A stretch of 64,000 bases of DNA, from contig NZ_JOOE01000004.1 of NCBI RefSeq assembly GCF_000712135.1, positions 498,501-562,500 of the forward strand. The letters run 5' to 3'. The notes under the pieces are model-generated. The model was not told the origin of the DNA. It ran no database searches and saw nothing but the letters and a program-made list of their open reading frames with translations. The first letter of the stretch is position 1, and each line of letters starts with the position of its first letter. A program made the position numbers and the translations under genes. This stretch comes from Sphingomonas sp. UNC305MFCol5.2 (lineage in GTDB: Bacteria > Pseudomonadota > Alphaproteobacteria > Sphingomonadales > Sphingomonadaceae). Positions 35,856-44,369 of the stretch are shown one piece after another.

Positions 35856-37297
35856 GCGCCGAGCGTGTACTTCAGGAAGTCGGGGACCGGGCCGTTCCAG
35901 CCCTCGTCCGGGCCGTCCTGCGAGGACTGCGCCTGGCGTCGCGGTTCCTGGCCCGGGCGTTCCTCGTCGCGTCCCCGGCCACGACCACCGCGTTCGCGGC
36001 GCGGCGCTGCGTCGCGCTGCCGGGGTTCAGCTTCGCGCGCGGGACGGGGCGCAGGCTCGGGCGCAGCTTCGACTTCGGGCGTCGCCTCGGCCTTGCGAGG
36101 CTCGGCTTCCGCCTTGCGGCCACGGCCGCGGCGCGGCGCAGTCTCGCGCTTTTCGGGAGCTTCCTCGCGCGCCGTTTCGCCGTTCGCCGGCTTGAGGCGC
36201 TCGATCTTCATGCCGGTGAGCTTCTCGATCTCGGCGATGTTCTCGGCGTCCTCGGACGTCACCAGGGTATAGGCGACGCCGGTCGCGCCCGCGCGGCCGG
36301 TGCGGCCGATGCGATGGACATAATCGTCGGGATGCCAGGGCGCGTCGAAATTATAGACGTGGCTGACGCCCTTGATGTCGAGCCCGCGGGCGGCGACGTC
36401 GGAAGCGACGAGGATGTTGACGGTGCCGGCCTTGAACCGGTCGAGCTCGGCGATGCGCTGCGATTGCTCCATGTCGCCATGGATTTCGGTCGAGCGGAAA
36501 CCGCTCTTCTGCAGGCTCTTGTTGAGGTCGCGGACCGTGGTCTTGCGATTGCAGAAGATGATCGCAGTGGTGACGTCCTCGGCGCGGAGCAGGTCGCGCA
36601 GCACGCTGCGCTTGTCCGAAGCGGCGACCGGAACCACCCATTGCTTGATGTTGACGTTCGCCGTGGCCGGGCGGGCGACTTCGACGCGCTTGGGATCGGT
36701 CAGGAACTTGTCGGCCAGCTTCTTGATCACCGGCGGCATCGTCGCGGAGAACAGAAGCGTCTGGCGCTGCTTGGGCAGCTTGGTGCAGATTTCCTCGATA
36801 TCGGGGATGAACCCCATGTCGAGCATCCGATCGGCCTCGTCGATCACGAGCAGGTTGCAGCCGGTGAGCAGGATCTTGCCGCGGCCGAACAGGTCCATCA
36901 GCCGGCCCGGCGTGGCGATCAGCACGTCGACGCCTTTTTCAAGCGCCTTGACCTGGTCGCCCATCTGCACGCCGCCGATCAGCAGCGCCATCGAGAGCTT
37001 GTGGTTGGTGCCGTATTTGACGAAATTCTCGGCGACCTGCGCGGCGAGTTCGCGCGTCGGCTCGAGGATCAGGCTGCGCGGCATCAGTGCGCGCGTGCGT
37101 CCCTCGCCGAGGATGTCGATCATCGGCAGCACGAAAGCGGCGGTCTTGCCGGTGCCCGTCTGCGCGATGCCGATCAGGTCCTTGCCCATCAGGACGGACG
37201 GGATCGCCTGCTTTTGAATCGGAGTCGGGTCGGTATAGCCCGCATCGGTCACTGCGCGCAGAAGTTCGTCAGAAAGGCCGAGATCGGCAAAGCTCAT
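35852..37297 (-). CDS. DEAD-box RNA helicase (RhlE-like)
   Basis: 481 residues. The Q motif (YTDPTPIQ), Walker A AQTGTGKT (45-52), PTRELA, the VIDEADRML box, the SAT box and the C-terminal HRIGRTGRAG are all intact. The last 110 residues are a disordered, Arg/Glu-rich tail (RRGRGRKAEAEPRKA) that probably binds RNA. Such helicases aid ribosome assembly and RNA turnover in the cold. The gene ends 4 bases into the DUF1289 start. Confidence 0.95.
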   Translation of the reverse strand: MSFADLGLSDELLRAVTDAGYTDPTPIQKQAIPSVLMGKDLIGIAQTGTGKTAAFVLPMIDILGEGRTRALMPRSLILEPTRELAAQVAENFVKYGTNHKLSMALLIGGVQMGDQVKALEKGVDVLIATPGRLMDLFGRGKILLTGCNLLVIDEADRMLDMGFIPDIEEICTKLPKQRQTLLFSATMPPVIKKLADKFLTDPKRVEVARPATANVNIKQWVVPVAASDKRSVLRDLLRAEDVTTAIIFCNRKTTVRDLNKSLQKSGFRSTEIHGDMEQSQRIAELDRFKAGTVNILVASDVAARGLDIKGVSHVYNFDAPWHPDDYVHRIGRTGRAGATGVAYTLVTSEDAENIAEIEKLTGMKIERLKPANGETAREEAPEKRETAPRRGRGRKAEAEPRKAEATPEVEAAPEPAPRPAREAEPRQRDAAPRRERGGRGRGRDEERPGQEPRRQAQSSQDGPDEGWNGPVPDFLKYTLGA

Positions 37298-37389
37298 GTA
37301 TTTTTCCGGAAATGGGCGCGGTCACCCACGCCGCCAAAGCCTTCACGCGCTTGCGGATTTGGCTGCCGATGTCAAGCCGGGAGAGGGGT

Positions 37390-37842
37390 TCAGCGCGCCG
37401 GGACCAGCGATGCGAAGGACTGAACGGCGCACAGGCGGCCCGATCGCGATCGGATCGAATCGCGCTTCGCGCACATCTTCTTGTCCTTGTTCGCCTTGAC
37501 GTAGAAGCCCTGGTAGAAGCCGAGCGCGGGGCAATCATTGCCCAATTTGGCGCGCAGCATCGATCCGTCCTTGAGCACCAGATCGACGCTGTCGAAGCGA
37601 TTGACCGAAAAGCCGGCCAGGCTTTCCATCTTGACGCAATCGCCCGCCTTTTTCTCGACCACCGCTGCGGGACGGGCCGAGCGCATGATGATCGTCGTCG
37701 TCTGGATGGTGACGCGTGGGACGTGGATGGTGATGCGCTGCTGGAGCAGGCCCGCCATATCCCGGCCGAGCGGCTCCGGCGATGATGCCGGGGCAGCGAA
37801 CAGCAGCAATAGACCTGAGGTTGCAATCAGCGGGTTCAGCAT
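37390..37842 (-). CDS. exported protein of unknown function
   Basis: About 150 residues from ATG 37842, which fits a signal peptide MLNPLIATSGLLLLFAAP. The mature part has four cysteines (DCVKM, DCPAL, MCAKR, LCAVQ) and a strand-rich central region with FDSVDLVLKDGSMLRAKLG. It resembles small periplasmic proteins of sphingomonads with no assigned function. The longer frame to 37983 has poor start context. It is divergent from the GlcD-type dehydrogenase, with starts 74 bases apart. Confidence 0.7.
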   Translation of the reverse strand: MLNPLIATSGLLLLFAAPASSPEPLGRDMAGLLQQRITIHVPRVTIQTTTIIMRSARPAAVVEKKAGDCVKMESLAGFSVNRFDSVDLVLKDGSMLRAKLGNDCPALGFYQGFYVKANKDKKMCAKRDSIRSRSGRLCAVQSFASLVPAR

Positions 37843-37915
37843 GTCTGACAGCGCTTGTAGGACAAAGTTTTGAACGGTGGATGAACTGCCGCGCGGCGTG
37901 CTAACCGACGCGGCC

Positions 37916-39364
37916 ATGACACCAGCACAACGCCAGCTTGTCGAGACCGTCCTCGAACGCTTCGGTCCCAAGGCCGCGACCACCGATGCAGAGGCGATCG
38001 CGCCGTGGCTGACCGACTGGCGCGGCCGCTATCACGGCGAGGCTCCGGCGCTCCTTTCGCCGAGTTCGACCGAGGAGGTCGCCGCGATCGTGGGACTGGC
38101 TGCGGAAGCCGGGGTGGCGCTGGTTCCGCAGGGCGGGAACACCGGCATGGTCGGCGGGGCGACGCCGCCCGCGGACGGATCGGCGCTATTGCTGTCGCTG
38201 CGCCGGATGAACCGGATTCGCGCGCTTTCGCCGACGAGCAACCTTGCGGTAGCCGAAGCCGGCGTGATCCTCGCCGATCTGCGCGGGGCGGCGGAGGAAG
38301 CGGGGCGCCGCTTTCCGCTCGATCTCGGCGCGCGCGGAAGTGCTACGATCGGCGGGCTGGTCTCGACCAATGCGGGCGGCACGCAGGTGCTGCGCTTCGG
38401 GACGATGCGCAGCCTCGTGGCGGGCGTCGAGGCGGTGCTTCCCGACGGTTCGATCCACAACGGCATCGCCGCGCTCAAGAAGGATAATCGCGGCTATGAT
38501 CTCAACCAGCTGCTGATCGGCGCGGAGGGTACGCTGGGCATCGTCACTGCGGCGACGCTGCGGCTGGTCCCCGGGGTGACGGCACGCGCCGTGGCGTGGG
38601 TGGGGCTCGACGGCCCCGCCCGGGCACTCGAATTGCTGCGTGCGCTCGAGAGCCGGACCGACGCGGTCGAGAGCTTCGAGATCCTGCCCGAAAAGACCCT
38701 GGCGCTCGTGCTCCGGCATGTTCCCGGTACGCGCCGTCCACTGGAGACCGCGCATCCCTGGCATGTGCTGATCGAGGCGGTGGCGACCGATCCCTCGGCC
38801 GAATCGCCCGCGGTGTTGCTCGAGCGTCTGCTCGCTTCCGCGCTGGAGGCGGGGCTCGCCGGCGAGGCGGTCATCGCCGCGAGCGAGGCGCAGGCGGAGG
38901 GCTTCTGGCGCATCCGCCATTCGATCTCCGAGGCCGAGCGCACCGGCGGACCCGCCGTGCAGCACGACATTTCGGTGCCGGTCGACGACATGCCGCGTTT
39001 CATGATCGAAGGCGGGGCCGAAGCCGAAACGCGCTTTCCGGGCACCGAGGCGGTGGCTTACGGCCATCTCGGCGACGGCAATGTCCATTTCCACGTACGC
39101 GCGCCTGAGGGTGTCGATCCCGGCATCTGGTACGCGGAGGAGGGGCCGCGAATCTCGCGCCACGTCCACGACATGGTCGTCGCCACGGGCGGATCGATCT
39201 CGGCCGAACACGGCATCGGCCAGATGAAACGCGCCGAGCTGGAGCGGCTGAGCGCACCTTCGCGGATGACAGTATTGCGCGCGATAAAGACGGCGCTGGA
39301 TCCCCGGAATATTCTCAATCCGGGAAAGCTTGTGGCGCTTGCGCCCGGAGCCACGAGACCATAG
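37916..39364 (+). CDS. FAD-linked 2-hydroxyacid dehydrogenase (GlcD/D2HGDH family)
   Basis: About 482 residues from ATG 37916; a GTG at 37877 is in frame. The PCMH FAD-binding domain shows VALVPQGGNTGMVGG and GSATIGGLVSTNAGGTQ. The C-terminal FAD-oxidase C domain has the metal-binding HLGDGNVHFHV and ends SAEHGIGQMKR. This is the D-2-hydroxyglutarate / D-lactate dehydrogenase pattern, transferring electrons to quinone or another acceptor. The exact substrate is not readable; D-2-hydroxyglutarate is likely in this branch because serine biosynthesis generates it. Confidence 0.9.
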   Translation: MTPAQRQLVETVLERFGPKAATTDAEAIAPWLTDWRGRYHGEAPALLSPSSTEEVAAIVGLAAEAGVALVPQGGNTGMVGGATPPADGSALLLSLRRMNRIRALSPTSNLAVAEAGVILADLRGAAEEAGRRFPLDLGARGSATIGGLVSTNAGGTQVLRFGTMRSLVAGVEAVLPDGSIHNGIAALKKDNRGYDLNQLLIGAEGTLGIVTAATLRLVPGVTARAVAWVGLDGPARALELLRALESRTDAVESFEILPEKTLALVLRHVPGTRRPLETAHPWHVLIEAVATDPSAESPAVLLERLLASALEAGLAGEAVIAASEAQAEGFWRIRHSISEAERTGGPAVQHDISVPVDDMPRFMIEGGAEAETRFPGTEAVAYGHLGDGNVHFHVRAPEGVDPGIWYAEEGPRISRHVHDMVVATGGSISAEHGIGQMKRAELERLSAPSRMTVLRAIKTALDPRNILNPGKLVALAPGATRP

Positions 39365-39410
39365 ACCTGCGCCCGAATTTCAAGATTCAGCATTTTCAGG
39401 AGAGTTTCGG

Positions 39411-40190
39411 ATGGCCAGCGCGCCACAACAGTCGCTTCCGTTGTTCTACAACCAACTCGAACCGCTTTCGAGCCAGACGCACGCCGATTTCCGCATCCGC
39501 GTTCGCGACAAGGCGCCGTTCCTCGCCAGCCAGCACGCCGTTCCGGTGACGGTCGAGGAATTCCCGCTCGTCCAGCGCTACATGCCGATCGTCTTCTCGG
39601 TGGGCGACGATCCCGTTCCGCTCGCGCTGATGGGCCTGAACGAAGGCGTGAACACCTTTTTCGACGACGAAGGCGGACTGATCGATCCGAACTTCTACGT
39701 CCCGGCCTATATTCGCCGTTACCCCTATCTGCTCGCGCGGCTGCGTCCCGACACCGACGAGCTCTCGCTCTGCTTCGATCCGTCCTCCGACACCGTCGGT
39801 GCATTCGAGGAAGGCGAGAAGCTGTTCGAGAATGGCGAGCCGACCGAGACCACCAAGAACATCCTCCAGTTCAACGAGCAGTTCGAGCAGGCGGGTGCGC
39901 GCACCGCGATGTTCATGAAGGACCTCAAGGAGCTGGGCCTGCTGATCGACGGCGAAGTGACCATCCAGCAGGAAGGCCATGAGCAGCCCTTCGTCTATCG
40001 CGGCTTCATGATGATCGACGAGAACAAGCTCAACGAGCTGCGCGGCGATCAGCTGCGGAAAATCGTCCAGAACGGCATGCTGCCGCTGATCTATGCGCAT
40101 CTCTTCTCGCTGGCGCTGATGCGCGACGTCTTCGGGCGCCAGGTTCGCATGGGCAAGATGCCGCAGCCGCAGCTCGTCAACCCGGCCTGA
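39411..40190 (+). CDS. SapC family protein
   Basis: 259 residues, ATG 39411 with CAGGAGAG upstream. The SapC-type domain is seen as HAVPVTVEEFPLVQRYMPIVFS early, LIDPNFYVPAYIRRYPY in the middle and ETTKNILQFNEQFEQ later. The family takes its name from a Campylobacter S-layer-associated gene, but most members are not known to act in S-layers. There is no signal peptide. The stop overlaps the start of cytochrome b561 (TGATG), so the two genes are coupled. Confidence 0.88.
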   Translation: MASAPQQSLPLFYNQLEPLSSQTHADFRIRVRDKAPFLASQHAVPVTVEEFPLVQRYMPIVFSVGDDPVPLALMGLNEGVNTFFDDEGGLIDPNFYVPAYIRRYPYLLARLRPDTDELSLCFDPSSDTVGAFEEGEKLFENGEPTETTKNILQFNEQFEQAGARTAMFMKDLKELGLLIDGEVTIQQEGHEQPFVYRGFMMIDENKLNELRGDQLRKIVQNGMLPLIYAHLFSLALMRDVFGRQVRMGKMPQPQLVNPA

Positions 40191-40735
40191 TGCTTCCACG
40201 CGGCGGTCGTTACGACCGGGGGGCAATCGCCTTCCACTGGACGACCGCCGCGCTGGTCCTCGTCAATCTCTTCCTCGGGCTCTTCCACGAATCGCTTCTG
40301 GAAGGGATTCGAGTCATTCCGACGCACAAGGCGATAGGCGCGACTGTGCTGGTACTTAGCCTCGGCCGTCTCGGCTGGCGGCTGACGCATCGCCCGCCGC
40401 ATTTCCCCGAGAACATGAAAGCCGCGGAAAAGGCGCTCGCCAAAGCCGTGCACTGGCTTTTCTATGCGCTGCTGATCGCGCTGCCGCTGACCGGCTGGAT
40501 GTTCACGTCCAATCCCGCGCGCCCGCGACCGGTCAGCTGGTTCGGGCTGTTCGATCTGCCGCTCCTCCCGATGACGCGCGATATCGCCGTCACCGCACAT
40601 GATGTGCATGAGGCGCTCGGGCTGCTGATGGCGGGGCTCGTAGTGCTCCATGTCGCGGCTGCGCTGCGCCACCATTTCCTGCTACGGGATCGCGTGCTCG
40701 CGCGGATGCTGCCCTGGGCCGCCCGCAACGGCTGA
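40190..40735 (+). CDS. cytochrome b561-type membrane protein
   Basis: 181 residues with four membrane helices. Conserved His residues sit near residues 16 (AFHWTT), 46 (THKAIG), and later (VHWLFY, AHDVHEALG), providing the b-haem ligands of bacterial cytochrome b561. These proteins shuttle electrons between quinones and periplasmic acceptors. It starts inside the stop of the SapC-type gene, so it depends on that gene's transcript. The last 15 residues are basic and cytoplasmic. Confidence 0.9.
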   Translation: MLPRGGRYDRGAIAFHWTTAALVLVNLFLGLFHESLLEGIRVIPTHKAIGATVLVLSLGRLGWRLTHRPPHFPENMKAAEKALAKAVHWLFYALLIALPLTGWMFTSNPARPRPVSWFGLFDLPLLPMTRDIAVTAHDVHEALGLLMAGLVVLHVAAALRHHFLLRDRVLARMLPWAARNG

Positions 40736-40776
40736 GCGCCGCTGCCGCACGTTTCCTCGCACTATGGCGGGAGGCC

Positions 40777-40804
40777 TTGAACTCCTTGGTCTCTCGACTA
40801 TATT
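40777..40804 (+). promoter_or_regulatory. sigma-70-like promoter of the candidate small RNA
   Basis: TTGAAC (40777-40782) and TATATT (40799-40804) are separated by 16 bases. Both resemble the housekeeping consensus and stand out in a GC-rich gap. Transcription would start near 40811. Confidence 0.6.
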
Positions 40805-40810
40805 TCCACT

Positions 40811-40919
40811 GTGCGGCGTCGTGTCCCCCCTTTCGCGAGGCCGTGCGGCACGCCTTCGGGCGTGTCTCCTCCCTGAACCTTGGCCACCTCGTGCCTAGTG
40901 CACGAGGTGGTTTTTTATT
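40811..40919 (+). ncRNA. candidate trans-acting small RNA with a free CUCCUCCC
   Basis: About 109 bases in the gap between the cytochrome b561 gene and the convergent amidohydrolase gene. A perfect 6-bp hairpin with a UUCG loop (CACGCC at 40849-40854, GGCGTG at 40859-40864) is followed by an unpaired CTCCTCCC (40866-40873). That stretch is complementary to Shine-Dalgarno sequences. A strong terminator ends it. The layout resembles alphaproteobacterial sRNAs with CCUCC motifs such as the Rhodobacter CcsR group, but I do not claim homology. No coding frame is present. Confidence 0.6.
40884..40916 (+). terminator. strong intrinsic terminator of the candidate small RNA
   Basis: A perfect 11-bp stem (40884-40894 CCACCTCGTGC with 40900-40910) and a 5-base loop are followed by six T residues at 40911-40916, then ATT. 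It may also receive read-through from the cytochrome b561 gene. Confidence 0.85.
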
Positions 40920-40924
40920 GTCCG

Positions 40925-41770
40925 CTACTCGGCGGCGATCGCGGTGGGGAGCGCTTCGTCGGTGACTGCGTCGATGATCGCGCGGAGCAGCTGCGTGGTG
41001 GCCGGCAGGCCGGGGCCGGGGCCGTCCAGCGCCGCATCGAGATAGAGCCCGCGATCGAATTCGAGCTGGATGGCGTGCACCCCGCGCCGCGGCTCGCCAT
41101 GGCGCTCGAGGACATGGCCGCCCGAATAAGGTGCGTTGGCCGCCGTCGCCACGCCGTGCGCGCGCGCCACGCCTTCGATCCGGCCGATGAACCGGGCCGC
41201 GGCGGACTTGCCGAACCTGTCGCCGAGCACGAGTCGCGGCGCGCTGGCCGCCGGGCCGAGCGACGGCATCGAATGGATGTCGATCAGCACCGCGACGCCG
41301 AACCGCGCCCGCGCCGATGCCAGCGCCGCCGCGATCGCCGCATGATAGGGGCGGTGATCCGCGTGGATTCGCATCTGGACTTCGTCTGCGGACAGGCGGC
41401 GCTGCCAAATGTCGCCCGAACTGCCGACCCTGCGCGGGACGAGCCCCAGCCCGCTGCGAAGCTTGGCCGATTGCGGATGGCCGATCGTGACCGCACCATC
41501 GTCGAGCCGCGGATCACGCTCATGTTCGGCGCGGTTGAGGTCGATCCAAGCACGGGCGCGCTGCGCCACGAACAGCGTCTCCGTGCGGCGCGCGTCGAGA
41601 CCCAGTGCGTCGGCATAGCGGTCTTCGAGGCCCTTGAGCGCCGCCAGCGGCACGCGGATCGCGGATCGAAGCGGCAGCGGATAGTCCCGCCCCGCATGCG
41701 GCACCGAGAGAATCACCGGGGTGAGCGGTTCGAGAGGCCCATGGCGCACGAAGGAGGGCAATGGCGTCAC
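40925..41770 (-). CDS. N-formylglutamate amidohydrolase
   Basis: About 281 residues if GTG 41770 is used (AGGGACA upstream); a TTG at 41806 would add 12 residues. The fold is marked by ILSVPHAGRDYP at the start, DLNRAEHERDPR, a core VLIDIHSMPSLG with an acidic and a His residue for zinc, and APYSGGHVLERHG. The enzyme splits N-formylglutamate to glutamate and formate in histidine degradation, and relatives are general amidohydrolases. No hut genes adjoin, so the role here may differ. It is divergent from cpdR. Confidence 0.85.
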   Translation of the reverse strand: MTPLPSFVRHGPLEPLTPVILSVPHAGRDYPLPLRSAIRVPLAALKGLEDRYADALGLDARRTETLFVAQRARAWIDLNRAEHERDPRLDDGAVTIGHPQSAKLRSGLGLVPRRVGSSGDIWQRRLSADEVQMRIHADHRPYHAAIAAALASARARFGVAVLIDIHSMPSLGPAASAPRLVLGDRFGKSAAARFIGRIEGVARAHGVATAANAPYSGGHVLERHGEPRRGVHAIQLEFDRGLYLDAALDGPGPGLPATTQLLRAIIDAVTDEALPTAIAAE

Positions 41771-41885
41771 TTGTCCCTGACTAGGCACGGGGCGCCTTGT
41801 CAGCAATCATCCTGATGCAATCTTGCTGGAATTTTTTAAAGGCTTTGCGCATAGGATGGACCCCTGAAATTGGTTTGGGGTAGAG

Positions 41886-42260
41886 ATGATCCGAATTCTG
41901 CTGGCCGAGGATGACCGCGTGATGCGGGAATACCTCACCCGGGCGCTGGAGCGTTCGGGCTATGCGGTCAGCGCCGTCGATCGCGGCACCGAGGCGATTC
42001 CGCTGCTCGAGGCCGAGCGATTCGACCTGCTCCTCACCGACATCGTCATGCCCGAGATGGACGGGATCGAGCTCGCCCAGCGCGCGAGCGAGATGGCGCC
42101 CGAGATGCGGGTGATGTTCATCACCGGTTTCGCGGCGGTCACGCTCAAGGCCGGCAAGCAGGTTCCGCAGGCGCGGGTGCTGTCCAAGCCGTTCCATCTG
42201 CGCGACCTGGTTCTCGAAGTCGATCGCATGTTCGAATCGGAGAATGCCGGCTTCAATTGA
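41886..42260 (+). CDS. cpdR: CpdR response regulator
   Basis: 124 residues, a stand-alone receiver domain with LLAEDDRVMREYLTRAL at the start, phosphoacceptor in LLLTDIVMPEMDG (Asp about residue 51), Thr in MFITGFAA and Lys in LSKPFHLRDLV. The last features match CpdR, which in Caulobacter recruits substrates to ClpXP when unphosphorylated and so times CtrA loss. It has no output domain, as in CpdR. A tRNA-Val gene follows. Confidence 0.92.
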   Translation: MIRILLAEDDRVMREYLTRALERSGYAVSAVDRGTEAIPLLEAERFDLLLTDIVMPEMDGIELAQRASEMAPEMRVMFITGFAAVTLKAGKQVPQARVLSKPFHLRDLVLEVDRMFESENAGFN

Positions 42261-42320
42261 TTTAGCGTTCGGAGGCGCTTGCGCGGGGCGAAAACCCCCG
42301 CTAAAGCCCGCCCTCCTTGG

Positions 42321-42395
42321 GGGCGTGTAGCTCAGTGGTAGAGCACTGTGTTGACATCGCAGGGGTCGCAAGTTCAATCCTTGCCACGCCCACCA
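42321..42395 (+). tRNA. tRNA-Val (GAC)
   Basis: A full cloverleaf: acceptor GGGCGTG (42321-42327) pairs with CACGCCC (42385-42391); the D-arm GCTC...GAGC, the anticodon loop TTGACAT with anticodon GAC, and a T-arm with TTCAATC are all formed. The 3' CCA is encoded at 42393-42395. Confidence 0.97.
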
Positions 42396-42397
42396 TT

Positions 42398-42435
42398 AAA
42401 AAGGCTAGCAAGGTCGATACCTTGCTAGCCTTTTT
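42398..42435 (+). terminator. intrinsic terminator after tRNA-Val
   Basis: A perfect 17-bp stem (42398-42414 with 42419-42435) with loop CGAT; its 3' side ends in TTTTT, followed by GTTTT. It begins 2 bases after the tRNA. Confidence 0.92.
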
Positions 42436-42494
42436 GTTTTATCCGGCCGTTCCGCTGCCATGACTGACCCCCGCGCTGCGGGTCGCCTGGAGCC

Positions 42495-43211
42495 TCAGGC
42501 GCCGCGAAGACGTTCCAGCTCGCCGCGATAACGATCTACCAGTTCGGGAGGCGCATCCTGGGCATGGCGCGCTAGGAATTTCTCGATCGCGTCGCGATAT
42601 TCGTGACGGAAGTCAGGATTGTCGGGACTTGCCTCGACCTGCGCGGCGGCACGCTCGACCGGTTCGAGCGCTGCCCTGAGCAGCAGCCTTTTGCCGAAGG
42701 GCGATTCGTCGCGCATGATCGCGATATTGCGTTCGAACCCGGGAATGTACTTGACGACGAAGCGCTCGCCTTTGGGGGGAATCTCGATCGCGTTGCGCGG
42801 CGGGTAAAGGCTCGCGGACATGGTATCGAAGCCGGTCTTGACGTCGTGGCCGTCGGCGGTGCGGATCACGGCGTCATATTCCCAGATATTGGCATCGTTG
42901 AGCTGGGAGCTGGTTTCCTCCTCATGCGTGATCACTGCGGTGCCATAGGTGCCGTAGGCGTTGAGGAAGACCGCATTGGCCATCGACCCGAGGAAGATAT
43001 TGGCGATCCCGATCACGAAGCCGAGCACGCTCAGCCCCATCCAGGCATAATTCCGGAGCAATGCACTTGCCGCGCCGCCCAGCGCGAAGCCGGCGAGGAT
43101 CCAGAGCGGCAGCGACAGCAGCGAATGCTGGCTGATGAAGAAGAAGAACGCGGACAGGAAGACCATGAGAGGCTGGGCTATCGCGAGCCTCGAGCGAAGG
43201 CAACCGCGCAT
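42495..43211 (-). CDS. membrane protein of unknown function
   Basis: About 238 residues if ATG 43211 is used; ATG 43166 and a TTG at 43223 are alternatives, and none has a clear ribosome site. Three hydrophobic helices lie in the first 90 residues (VFLSAFFFFI, LWILAGFALGG, GLSVLGFVIGIANIFLG). The remaining 150 residues form a soluble part with EEETSSQLNDANIWEYDAVI and a helical, acidic end. I do not recognise the family. It faces the end of the tRNA terminator and ends 59 bases from it. Confidence 0.65.
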   Translation of the reverse strand: MRGCLRSRLAIAQPLMVFLSAFFFFISQHSLLSLPLWILAGFALGGAASALLRNYAWMGLSVLGFVIGIANIFLGSMANAVFLNAYGTYGTAVITHEEETSSQLNDANIWEYDAVIRTADGHDVKTGFDTMSASLYPPRNAIEIPPKGERFVVKYIPGFERNIAIMRDESPFGKRLLLRAALEPVERAAAQVEASPDNPDFRHEYRDAIEKFLARHAQDAPPELVDRYRGELERLRGA

Positions 43212-43257
43212 CGGCCGCGGCAACGCGCCCCCATCGTAACGCGCAGTCGATCGAACC

Positions 43258-44208
43258 TCACGCGCCGGCGGCGGTCAGCCTGTCCAGTTGTTTGGAGGTG
43301 AGCGTGAGATCCCAGCTGCCGGCCAGCTCGTCGAGTTGCTCGATCGACGTGGCGCTGGCGATCGGAGCGGTGACTCCCGCCTGCGCGGCGAGCCATGCCA
43401 GTGCGATCTGGGCGAGGCTCGCCCCTGTCTCCGCGGCGACTTCGTCCATCGCGGCGAGCACCGTGCCGCCTTTGCTTTCGAGAAACGCCGCCATCCGGCC
43501 GCCGCGAACGCTTTTGCCGAGATCGGCTTCGCTGCGATACTTGCCGGTGAGGAAGCCCGAAGCGAGACCGTAATAGGGCACGACACCGATATTATGGGTG
43601 ACGCACAAGTCCTGAAGCTCGCCTTCGAACTTGTGGCGGCTGACCAGATTATATTCGGGCTGGAGCACCCGATAATGGGGGAGCCCCTCGCGCATGGCCA
43701 CGTCGAGCGCGGACTTGAGACGGGCGGCGTGGAAGTTGGAGGCGCCGAGCGTGCGAACCTTGCCTGCCTCGATCAGCGTGGCGAACGCCGCGAGCACCTC
43801 TTCCTGCGGCACATCCTCGTCGTCCTGATGCGCGAAATAGAGATCGATCGTGTCGACGCCGAGCCGCTGGAGCGAGGCTTCGGCCGCGGCGGCAATGCGC
43901 GCGGGAGCCAGCCCGGTGCCGCCCTCGCCATCGAGCATGCCGACCTTGGTCGCGAGGAGCACCTTGTCGCGCTTGCCCGAGTTGCGCAGCCACTCGCCGA
44001 TGATCGTCTCGGATTCGCCGCCCCGATGCCCGGGGACCCAGCTCGAATAGACGTCGGCAGTGTCGATCATCGTGCCGCCCGCATCGACGAAGCGATCGAG
44101 AATGCGGAAGCTCGTCGCCTTGTCCGCGGTCCAGCCGAAGACGTTGCCCCCCAGCACGAGCGGTGGCGTCATGAGGCCGCTGGTGCCGAGTTCGCGGAGC
44201 ACGGTCAT
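43258..44208 (-). CDS. aldo/keto reductase
   Basis: About 316 residues from ATG 44208 (a GTG at 44214 adds two). The TIM-barrel AKR pattern is present: the catalytic Asp in MIDTADVYSS with Tyr, Lys in LLATKVGM, and His in YFAHQDDED. The NADPH-binding end has ASNFHAARL and SATSIEQLDEL. The enzyme reduces aldehydes or ketones with NADPH. Its ATG overlaps the stop of a 54-residue lipoprotein gene (ATGA), which is an unusual partner. Confidence 0.92.
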   Translation of the reverse strand: MTVLRELGTSGLMTPPLVLGGNVFGWTADKATSFRILDRFVDAGGTMIDTADVYSSWVPGHRGGESETIIGEWLRNSGKRDKVLLATKVGMLDGEGGTGLAPARIAAAAEASLQRLGVDTIDLYFAHQDDEDVPQEEVLAAFATLIEAGKVRTLGASNFHAARLKSALDVAMREGLPHYRVLQPEYNLVSRHKFEGELQDLCVTHNIGVVPYYGLASGFLTGKYRSEADLGKSVRGGRMAAFLESKGGTVLAAMDEVAAETGASLAQIALAWLAAQAGVTAPIASATSIEQLDELAGSWDLTLTSKQLDRLTAAGA

Positions 44209-44369
44209 TGCCACACCGATCCATTGTCGCCGAAGCTCGCGTTGACGTCGGTCGCCGCCGCCGCTTCGTTGAGCTGGCGGGCTTCGTCGGCGGACGGCGC
44301 GTTTTCGTCGGAGCCGCCGCAGCCCGCGAGCGCCAGGGCGATCAGCAGCAGCGGCAGCCCGCGCATCAT
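44205..44369 (-). CDS. 54-residue lipoprotein of unknown function
   Basis: Starting at ATG 44369, a hydrophobic run ending in the lipobox LAGC shows a lipid-modified secreted peptide. The short mature part (about 36 residues) is acidic and rich in Ala, Asn and Asp (EARQLNEAAAATDVN). It is too short for most gene finders. Both ends overlap neighbours by ATGA: the previous lipoprotein's stop and the aldo/keto reductase's start. This double coupling supports it being real. It may be a diverged relative of the upstream 77-residue lipoprotein. Confidence 0.7.
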   Translation of the reverse strand: MMRGLPLLLIALALAGCGGSDENAPSADEARQLNEAAAATDVNASFGDNGSVWQ

